Positions 30,364-38,348 of a DNA stretch of 40,058 nt are shown one piece after another. Position 1 is the stretch's first letter. Each line of letters opens with the position of its first letter. Both the position numbers and the translations under genes were made by a program. The stretch is from Prasinococcaceae sp. CCMP 1430. Lineage: Eukaryota > Prasinodermophyta > Palmophyllophyceae > Prasinococcales > Prasinococcaceae. The notes under the pieces are model-generated. The model was given only the letters and a program-made list of their open reading frames with translations. It had not been told where the DNA came from and did not search any database. The stretch lies in assembly GCA_013416795.1 (NCBI GenBank), contig RQSC01000005.1, forward strand, positions 98,205 to 138,262, written 5' to 3'.

Positions 30364-31320
30364 GGCTGTCAGTTGCCCCTCGCCGACTCCGATTCAGGCC
30401 CTATCAGACCGACGCGCGGGAAAAGCCAGGCGCCGCGCAGCTGCGCCCCGGAGCGCGCGCACGAGGCGGGGTCTGCCCCCGCACGCCCGCATCCGCCGGC
30501 CGCACGCCCGATCTGACACCCACCACCCACCCTTCCCGAGCCCACGCACCGCCAAGCGGATGGCCATCCGCCGCCGCATCTCTCTCCCCCCCTCTCTCTT
30601 CCCCCCCCCCGGGCGCGTGCGCACCGGCCCGCGCGGCACCGCCTGCCCGGGCTGCCGCGCTCCGCCCTCCCCTCTCCATTTCCCCCTCGAGCCGCCCTTC
30701 ATTCGTTTCGAGCTCCGCGAAGTCCCTCCTCGAAATTTCCAGGGCGCCTGCTTCGAAGGGCGCTCGACGCGGTGCTGCTCGTTCGACCCGACGTCGCTCG
30801 CGGCCTGGTCTGCCGACCCTCCTCACCTCCCTCGAGCTAGAGATAGCGTCTGGCGACACCCGTGTACCCTGCACTGCATGCACGCATACATGTACAGGAC
30901 ACGCATGCATGCATGCGTGCCGTGCGTTCATGCGCGCGTTCCCCCAGTGCCGGTCGTTCGCGCGCGTTTCCGTTTCGCCGCGCTCGAGCGGAAAACGGGC
31001 GCCGCTTTTGATGGCGAAACGCTTTTCGACGCGGGCACGAAAATGCGGGAGGGGGGAGGGGGCAGCGGGATGCGTGCGTGGGCGCGGGCGCGGGATGGGG
31101 CAGAGGCGCGGGCGGAGGGGGAAGGGGAGGGAGGGGAGGGGGGGAGACGCGCGTGGCGGACGGGTGGAAATACTCGATCTGGTTGTTGGGCAGATCGAGG
31201 TGCTCCAGGCTGGTGTCTCGAACGCACGCCCGGGATCTCTCGGGATGCGCTCGCTCGCTCTCGCCCGCGCGCGGGCGCGCGCGGGCTTCTCAGCGCGAGA
31301 GCGCACGGTGGGGGGCCGCC
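30364..31320. promoter_or_regulatory. Divergent promoter region between GH3 and Patched-like genes
   Basis: This 957-base interval must serve both genes. It contains C-rich runs near 30590-30610. At about 30878-30922 there is a strongly alternating purine-pyrimidine tract with repeated GCATGCATG-type motifs, which favours Z-DNA or cruciform formation. A G-rich stretch lies at about 31045-31150. Long open frames cross it but encode only low-complexity Arg/Pro/Ala peptides, so I treat it as non-coding. Confidence 0.45.
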
Positions 31321-34209
31321 ATGGGTCGCGAGCACCCACCCGTGGATGATGATGGCGGCGGTGCTGCCGGTGCAGTCGCGGTGCCAGAGGCGGCGGCGCG
31401 CGCCTCTCAGAGCAAGCCTCCGAGCGTGCCGCTCATCGAGCGCCCCGCGCGCGCGGTCGCGGCCGCGCTGGGGGCGTGGGCGGCCGTCGTGGCGCGCCGC
31501 CCGTGGCGCGTGATCGTCGCGGCCGTGTGCGCGTCCGTGCTGCTCAGCACGGGCATGCTCCTCCTCCGCAGCGAGACTAAGTCCGACCGGCTCTGGGTGC
31601 CGCAAGGCACGGCCGTCATGCGCAGCTCGCGCCTCGTGCGCGAGAGCGCGGGCACCGAGCTCAACTTCTGGAGCTGGATTGCGCTCGCGACGACGGAGGC
31701 CTCAAGCGACGATCCCGGCGTGCTCACGCCTGCGGCAGTCTCCGAAATGTACGCCTTCGACGCGGTGGTGACCTCCGTCGACGGCTATGGAGAGCTGTGC
31801 GTGCGCAATGCCGAGGGTGGGTGCCTCGCGCCCGGCGTGCTGGAGCTGTGGTGCGGGAGGGACGCGTTCGAGCGCGAGGTGCTGGACGCCGACGACCCGC
31901 AGGAGGCGCTACTGGACAGAATCAACTCAGGGCAGGGCTGCGGCGGCCGAGAGACCTACACCGAGCTTCTGTTGGGCGCGAGTGTCATCGATGAGGCCAG
32001 CGGGAAGGTGGTGCGCGCGCATGCGACGCGGATGACCTACCTTATGACCACAGACGCGCTCGGTGAGGCCAGCGAGGCGTTCCGCGTGGCCATGGCAGCG
32101 TTTAAGGAGGAGCACGAGGCCGATGGTGCGCACGCCACCGAGCTGCTGTACGAGTACTTTGAGGCTTACGACCTGGAGGTCTCGCGCTCGTCGTCTCGAG
32201 ACCTTCCGCTAGTCTCCGTGAGCTTTGTGCTCACGTTCGGTCTCATGGCCGCCGCGCACATCGACTGGCCAGCGCGCGCCGCGGGCACGCGCCCGCAGCA
32301 CCGCGTCGGCGTGACGTCTTGCGCGGTGGTGTCGGTAGCGCTCGCCATTTTTGCGGCCTATGGTATTACAGGCTTTCTGGGGGTGACGTTCACCTCCCTG
32401 TCGCAGGTGGTGGCATTCGTGCTTGTGGGTGTGGGCGTTGACGATTCGGTCGTGCTGTTGGGCTACATGCGCGCCGCCAACAAGGCACACCCTGGCGCGC
32501 CTCTTGAGGTGCGCATGAAGGACGTGATGCAGCACGCGGGTGCCTCCGTCACCGTCACGTCCCTGACGAACTTCTTCGCATTCTCGCTGGGTTCTCTGAG
32601 CCATATCCCTGCCATCCGCTGGTTCTGCTATTCTGCCTCAGTAGCCATTTTGTGCGACTACGTGCTGCAGCTCACATTTTTCGTGGCGTGTACGGCGGTG
32701 GCCGAGAGACGCGAGGACGCCCGCGCAGCAAGCCCTGAAACTCCAGGGAGCAGTACCATGGTTCAGCCTGAGGGTGACGCGCGTGACGTAGAGGGAGGCG
32801 CTCGCGCGAGCGAGGTCGTGGTCGCGAACGGCGGCGGGGACGCCGCTGGACGAGTGGGCGACAAGGGTGCGCGACCTGGCCTCGGCCGGCGGGCACTGGG
32901 TGTCCTTCTAAGCGCGCCTGCTCGGGCGCTCATCGTTGCCGCATTCGCAGCATTCGTGGCATATTCAGGCGTTGGGATTGGCTCGCTCAAAGAGGGACTG
33001 CCGCTGGCTGACCTTGCCGCCGATGGCACATTCTTGCGTGACTTCCTGCTTGCAGAGGAGGCCCTCTTCAGTGCTGAGAGCGGCGTGTACACGGGGCTGT
33101 ACTTCTACCGCGTGGACCTATCGCCCCCGCACGCGCAAGCGGCTGCCCTTGCGTCGTGGAAAGTCGTTTCCGCGGACGAGTATGTGGACGCTGCGAACAC
33201 GCCCACTTCCAATTGGCTCACAGAGACGCTCCTCGTAGCAGAGGCGACGGGCAACACCGTGCGCTGTGCCGACGCGCTGGCTGCAATTGATACCTCGGAG
33301 GGAGGCGCGTCAGGCGCGGCGCTTTGCGAGGCGGCGGGCGGCGCCGACACACTCCTCGTGTCTTCGAGCGATGCGTTCTACGCCTCCTTGGAAACCGTGC
33401 TAAGGAATGACCCGCGGACGGCCGACCATGTCACTCTAGCCTCGGACGGAACTACCGGGCTGGTCAAGCTGCCGCTGACATTCGTCACATCAAAGGAGGA
33501 CGTGCGGCTGAAGATTCTCATCTACCGGCGCATGGACTCTATGCGTCAGCTGCTGCACGAGGCCTTCTTTGACCTACCGGGCTTGCGGGTGGACGTCCTC
33601 CGAGACGACGTGTTCGCCTACTCGGAGTACATGGTCTTCGCGAGTACTGAGTCGATCTTGTGGGGGGAACTGACGCGCAACATGCTTTTGGCTGGAGGTG
33701 GCGTGGCGGTCGCGTCAATGCTGCTACTGCCCCGCCCCACCGCGGTGCTGCTGGGGGTAGCCGCGGTGGCGTGTGTGGACATGATGCTCTTCGGCTTGAT
33801 GGCGCTCGAGGGCGTGCGATTCAATTCAATCAGCGTCGTTAACCTCGTGATGGCCGTGGGCCTGGCTGTGGACTACAGCATTCACGTGCTGCACGCCTTC
33901 GTGCAGACGCCCGGAAACTCGCTCGTGGCGCGTGCAGAGGTGACTCTGCGCACGATCGGCCCGTCTGTGGCCCTCGGGGGGCTCACTACGTTCGTTGGCA
34001 TTCTGCCCCTGGCAGGCAGCCGCTCGACCATATTCAGGACGTTCTTCACAATGCTCAGCGGCACCGTCGGCTTCGGCTTGCTCGTGGCACTCGTGCTGCT
34101 GCCTGCGCTGCTGTCAGTGATGGGACCCGCGCACGTGCCGGGCGCCGACCCGCACGCTGCGCGCGCCGGACGCGTTGGCGGCAGCGCGACCGGCGGTGTA
34201 AAGTTGTAG
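31321..34209 (+). CDS. Patched/NPC1-like RND-family transmembrane protein with sterol-sensing-type domain
   Basis: Single exon, 962 aa, starting at MGREHPP. It has the two-fold RND layout: TM1 at about 61-84 (PWRVIVAAVCASVLLSTGML), a large extracytoplasmic loop, TM2-6 at about 294-460, a cytoplasmic low-complexity linker, TM7 at about 529-550, a second loop, and TM8-12 to the C-terminus. The five-helix block after the first loop corresponds to the sterol-sensing domain and contains GVGVDDSVVLLGYM. The equivalent site in the second half is GLAVDYSIHVLHAF (about 847). These Asp-containing motifs match the proton/cation-coupling GxxxD positions of Patched, Dispatched and bacterial RND transporters. 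Members move sterols or other lipids through the membrane. No Hedgehog-related gene is in the window, so a general lipid-transport role is more likely than morphogen reception. The gene converges on the Rieske oxygenase gene 201 bp downstream. Confidence 0.92.
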   Translation: MGREHPPVDDDGGGAAGAVAVPEAAARASQSKPPSVPLIERPARAVAAALGAWAAVVARRPWRVIVAAVCASVLLSTGMLLLRSETKSDRLWVPQGTAVMRSSRLVRESAGTELNFWSWIALATTEASSDDPGVLTPAAVSEMYAFDAVVTSVDGYGELCVRNAEGGCLAPGVLELWCGRDAFEREVLDADDPQEALLDRINSGQGCGGRETYTELLLGASVIDEASGKVVRAHATRMTYLMTTDALGEASEAFRVAMAAFKEEHEADGAHATELLYEYFEAYDLEVSRSSSRDLPLVSVSFVLTFGLMAAAHIDWPARAAGTRPQHRVGVTSCAVVSVALAIFAAYGITGFLGVTFTSLSQVVAFVLVGVGVDDSVVLLGYMRAANKAHPGAPLEVRMKDVMQHAGASVTVTSLTNFFAFSLGSLSHIPAIRWFCYSASVAILCDYVLQLTFFVACTAVAERREDARAASPETPGSSTMVQPEGDARDVEGGARASEVVVANGGGDAAGRVGDKGARPGLGRRALGVLLSAPARALIVAAFAAFVAYSGVGIGSLKEGLPLADLAADGTFLRDFLLAEEALFSAESGVYTGLYFYRVDLSPPHAQAAALASWKVVSADEYVDAANTPTSNWLTETLLVAEATGNTVRCADALAAIDTSEGGASGAALCEAAGGADTLLVSSSDAFYASLETVLRNDPRTADHVTLASDGTTGLVKLPLTFVTSKEDVRLKILIYRRMDSMRQLLHEAFFDLPGLRVDVLRDDVFAYSEYMVFASTESILWGELTRNMLLAGGGVAVASMLLLPRPTAVLLGVAAVACVDMMLFGLMALEGVRFNSISVVNLVMAVGLAVDYSIHVLHAFVQTPGNSLVARAEVTLRTIGPSVALGGLTTFVGILPLAGSRSTIFRTFFTMLSGTVGFGLLVALVLLPALLSVMGPAHVPGADPHAARAGRVGGSATGGVKL

Positions 34210-34410
34210 ACGACGGGGTCGGCGGATTTGGCGCGGCGCGGCAGCGGGCTGTTAGCGCGGCGAGCAGTCACGGCGGCCGCCATGCGCGTGCACACGGGGA
34301 ACGCACGCACTTTGATAGGCATCAAAATCAGAGCGCCAACATGTACAGTACTGTATGTTACAAAACTTAGCTGAACTTGCGCCCGTCAATGTTCGTGTGC
34401 TCTGTCAATC

Positions 34411-36312
34411 TCACCACTGCAGCGCATGCGCGACTGCGTGCCTCGCGGCTACGGCCTCGAAGGGCTCGGCACCGCGCTCGAAGCGCGAGCGGTACCACGC
34501 GCGAAAACGCGGCACCGGGCCGTCGCCTCGCGCGAGCCCTGGCCGCGCGAGCATCCTCTTGCGTTCCCAAATGGGCAGGTCGCGTTCGAATTGCTCAGCG
34601 AAGGTCGCGTGCACGACAGCACTGATAAAGCGTGGCACGCCACGCGGTGCGTGCATGCGGTGGCGCACGCGCTGCCTGAGTGGCGAGAGCGGCGTGACGG
34701 TCTGCACCATGCACACGCCAGGGGCGCCACGGCACAGCGCGCGCAGCCTTAGGTGGATCGCTCGGTGGGTCAGCCAGTCGGGCACAAATAGCAGACAGGC
34801 GATGCGCACGTCCACGCGTCACACTTGCGAGCATTGCTTGGCGGCGCCTGCGCTATGACGCACGCACCATGGGGGGAACTCGAGTTCTACGACAGTAAGC
34901 GCGCCCGGCCCACACTGGCGCACGCGCCCTTGCATGGTCGCCACGCGAACGCGTGCCCCGGGTCCACCAACAGGGAAGCTGAGCTCAACGTGGGAGACGA
35001 ACTGCGCGCGGCACACGTCAGGTCCGAGGTGTTCGCCCCAGCACGATGAAGACGAGCTGTGAGAAGGTTCACTCGATGTTCCGTTGGCATCGGCATGGTC
35101 CCTCAGGAGTTCGCCACTTGGCCCAACCCACTCGAACTCCCAGACATGGTGCACGCACGCGAGCGCGCCGCTCGAGTGGAGCGTGCGCAAGTGCGCAACA
35201 TCGGCCGCGTTCTCGGGAATGTCGCGGATGTGTGCATGCACATCATGTGTGACGCTGTGGATGGGGCAAGACGCCGTGCTCGGGTCGCGTGCGAACAGGG
35301 CCTCCCAGTCCGGGCGAGAGCAGAGGCTAATGAGGCCGAAAGTGGGGCGATTGACGCAACTGTCAGTGCTGCGTTTGGTCTCGGCGCTCGTGCGACCATC
35401 AGCTCTGTCCTCGCGCGAGTTCTTGGTCCACCCCGCTGACGTCGGCGCCATTTCTTCCTCCAGCGTCGTGTCGGCATTTACGCTGCAGTGCCCAGCGTTT
35501 GCGATCCACGCCCAGACAAGGCCAAACTTGACCTCCGTGGGGTATGTATTCAGCCCAGGGACGCGGGCGCAACTCTTTGTGTCCCCGACGTCGCCATAGG
35601 CTTTCACGCATCTCCCGTCGTCCTGGCCGAATTCGAAGCCGTGAAAGGCGCAGCGAACGGCGCTGCGCCCATCGCCGACCGCGTCATGCACGACAATGCC
35701 ACCGCCTTCCCCTGCAAGGCTGGCACCGAGATGGGGGCAGTAAGCATCGGCGACGGTCACACCTGCTGCTGCTCCTCTCGCAGCTCCGTTGCCGTTGTCG
35801 TGCATCCACACGATGAGCGAGCGCCCCGCTGCGCTCACAGCCACCGGCCGCTCACTGGCGCCCTTTGCCTCCAGCTCCGCAAGTGACCCGAGAGCGTACC
35901 ATCCGGTCGGATACGGCGGCGGCAGCGAGGCAGCGTAGCCGTCGGTGTTCGGAGAGGCCAGCATGCGCCCCACGAAGCTGTTCGGCCCCAGCCCCTCGAG
36001 TGCCGCTCTTCGCTCGCGCGCCGCCCCGGCATTCGCCGGAGGAACGCACAGGAACCACGTCGCCCCGCGCTCGGCGAGTACGCGCAGCAGCCACCGTAGA
36101 GCCGTCGACAAGCGCACACAGAGCGCTGTGAGTAACCAAAGAAATGACACGAAAATGGCGAGGCTCGCTAAGTGCAGGGCGACGAATGCGGCAGAGCTGT
36201 GCATGGTGATGATGGACCCGCCCTTCCGAGCGAGCTGCTGCGTGCGAATGAGGAGCTGGCGGTCGGTAATGCGCAAGCGCTCGGCGCTCGCTGCGCGTGT
36301 GCCGAGTGACAT
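34411..36312 (-). CDS. Rieske oxygenase, cholesterol 7-desaturase (Neverland/DAF-36) type
   Basis: Proposed exons are 36312-34868 and 34747-34411 (593 aa), with a 120-bp GT..AG intron whose removal also drops an in-frame TGA (34819-34821). A TM helix (about 42-66) anchors it. PYPTGWYALGSLAELE opens the Rieske domain, with cluster ligands C192 and H194 (CPHLGA) and C221 and H224 (CAFHGF). The mononuclear iron site is N368, D371, H374 and H379 in ENAADVAHLRTLH. The C-terminal pattern FERDLPIWERKRMLARP and FRAWYRSRF matches Neverland/DAF-36, which introduce the C7 double bond of 7-dehydrocholesterol. An electron-transfer partner such as a ferredoxin-type reductase is needed but not seen nearby. 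The segment between the two metal sites carries a polar insertion (about 285-320). The reaction is inferred from family resemblance. Other sterol-ring oxidations are possible. Confidence 0.9.
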
Positions 36313-36879
36313 CCGGCGTCAAGGGACTGGCGCAACAGCCTCGCTCTGCCCACGCGCGGATGTGACAGCCTCAGCATTGCAACAGCCGAGGTTTTCAAGC
36401 CCCTCTGCCGGGCTTCAGCAGAATACACGCCAGTGTTTTTCGATTGGGGAACGGCGCATAACAAAATGCATTGCGGTGCGATCCATCGCCGCGGGTGGTT
36501 TTTGAAGAGGGAAAAAAAGTCCGCCGCCGCCGTTAGGGCGTGCTGCATACACACAGCTTGCGCCAGAGCGGTGCCGTGCCCCCCCCTCCCCCCCCCCCCT
36601 CCCCTTCCCCTCTCTCGCGCGGGGAGGCGCGCCACGGGGCCGTGCTCCGGCGGCGGCACCGCCTCGCGCTCCCCTTTTCACGCCGCACCTCTGCCGCTCT
36701 GCGCCGCGTCGCCGTGGTCGCGGCGGAGGCGGATGTGCGCGTGCTCGTGGCGGTGGCGGCCCGCACGCTCAGCCCGGCGGGCTCGGCGGTCGCCCATCAG
36801 CAGGTGGTGAGTGCGCGCGCGCTCTAGAGAGCGCCATCGCACGCGCGGTTGCACCTGATGAGCTTGCAGACCTTTGCTT
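36313..36879. other. Upstream region of the Rieske gene, with C-rich and coding-like patches
   Basis: This region should contain the promoter of the Rieske oxygenase gene (minus). A lower-GC part (36430-36540) is followed by a C-rich run (36580-36610). On the plus strand, 36700-36810 encodes a regular-looking peptide (VAVVAAEADVRVLVAVAART...) ending at a good GTGAGT donor (36808). I found no convincing partner exon, so I do not call a gene. Confidence 0.4.
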
Positions 36880-38276
36880 TCACAGTTGATGAGCACACCG
36901 CCCGCTCGTGCGGGCGGCGGCGTGAATACAACGACATAAGTCGCACTGATGCAACGCGCGCGAGCGAGCGCCGCCAGGGCGGGCGAGCGCGCGCCCTGCC
37001 GCTGCCCTCGCCAGCGCTGACAGTGCTGCGCCGCGCCTCACGCGCACGTTCATCACTCCTAAGTGGGCCCCACGAGGGTCGTGCCACGCAATACCTGCAG
37101 CGTTGGCTCCAGCGTACGTCCGCACATCTATGTGCTGTACCCGGCCGAGGAACCTGGCGCCAGCCAGACGCAGGAGGTGCGCATTGCTGCGCGTGCCTGT
37201 GCAGCTGCTTCCGCGGAATCAGCGATAGTGGCGAGAGCGGACAGCGTACGCTCCTCGCATTCCGCCTCACTCGCGCGTTTGCACAGCACAGTGATGTCAC
37301 GCACCCCTCTGGGGTGCACTACTGCGTTATCTTTCAGCAGCGTCATCTTAGACGCGAGGACGACGACATACTCTATTCTGAGTGTTGGTGCATGCTCGAT
37401 GCCACGCGTGCCTCGAGCACGGCCGCGGCGCCGGCGTCCGTGTGCGAACGTTGCGTTGCCTCACCGCTGCTGACGCCGGGGCGTGGGCGCGGGCGTCTCA
37501 TCCGCAGCTCGCCCGGGTTCCGCCGCGCGACGGCATTGCGCAGCGACGAGTGGGTGATCAGGTGCGTCGCGGGCGCTCGCGACTGCGCGGCCCAGCGGCT
37601 CGCGCCCGCAGGTCGGAGATGACAAAAACTCTACCCATTTCTGGACGCTCACTTGAGCGGATGATACCTCATTCTACAAACGAGGTGCGTGTTGTCGCTC
37701 TAGCCAACGCGTCAAACTCTCCCCCCACAAACACTCGCCTCAAGTGCTCATATGGGCAGACCTCATTGATGCGTGCAACCTGTGCAGCGCGCTGACACGG
37801 CTAGCCGCGCCGATGCATTGCAAAGATTTCTGCCTGAGACCTGCATGCCATCGCCATGCGTTTGTCGCCGCGCCTGGGCCGACGCGCTCGCGGCGTGGCG
37901 CCACTGACAACAGCCTGCGCACTCCAATGTCCAACGCGACACCGCGCATGCACACCATACCCCTGGCGCACTTGTCGCTCTTGTGCGACCAGGTGGCGCT
38001 CGACAGTGCCAGACCAACAGAGTGGCATGCCCCTCTCACTCGCTAGTGCTTTTCCTCCTCACAGCGACTGGTGTCTGCCGACACCGCCACTTCAGAACAG
38101 ACCCATGCGCTCTGCTCACCCGCTCCGCACTGGCACGCACACCCGACCTTCAGCTCAAGCGCGCTGGGAAGCGCGTGCATTGTGCTGGCTTCGCGTACCA
38201 CGCCACGCGCGAGGAAGAGCGACCATGTGCGCAGCAGTGTCGCGAAGGCCTCTGGAAAGAGCATCCGCATGCCCAT
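36880..38276 (-). CDS. Candidate multi-exon gene with an armadillo-like segment (unresolved)
   Basis: Several short minus-strand segments look like exons. They are 38276-38148, starting MGMRM and reading FPEAFATLLRTWSLFLARG, with a good donor; about 37690-37790, reading VCPYEHLRRVFVGGEFDALA; about 37470-37600, reading THLITHSSLRNAVARRNPG; and about 37170-37375. The last reads VRDITVLCKRASEAECEE and SALATIADSAEAAAQARAAM, the spacing and hydrophobic pattern of one armadillo/HEAT repeat. I could not join them into one phase-consistent model, and the 3' end near 36880 is a guess. The plus strand over the same interval also has open frames, although those peptides look less regular. Treat strand and extent as provisional. 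If real, it would be a helical-repeat scaffold lying 72 bp downstream of the sulfotransferase stop and on the same strand. Confidence 0.3.
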
Positions 38277-38348
38277 GCGCGTCGTGGATTGAGTATACTG
38301 GCACGCGTCTATGCCTCTCCGTGCGCCCTACCCACGTCACCACACCAC

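Noticed and set aside
29999-31513. 504-codon plus-strand frame across the GH3 start and its promoter
   Set aside because: It is low-complexity Arg/Pro/Ala sequence with no domain and lies antisense to the conserved GH3 N-terminal region.
31321-34209. Interpretation as a Hedgehog receptor
   Set aside because: The fold is shared by many lipid transporters, and nothing in the window suggests Hedgehog ligands or partners.
34819-34821. In-frame TGA in the Rieske gene as a selenocysteine codon
   Set aside because: A phase-consistent GT..AG intron removes it and joins the conserved segments better. No catalytic Cys is expected at this position.
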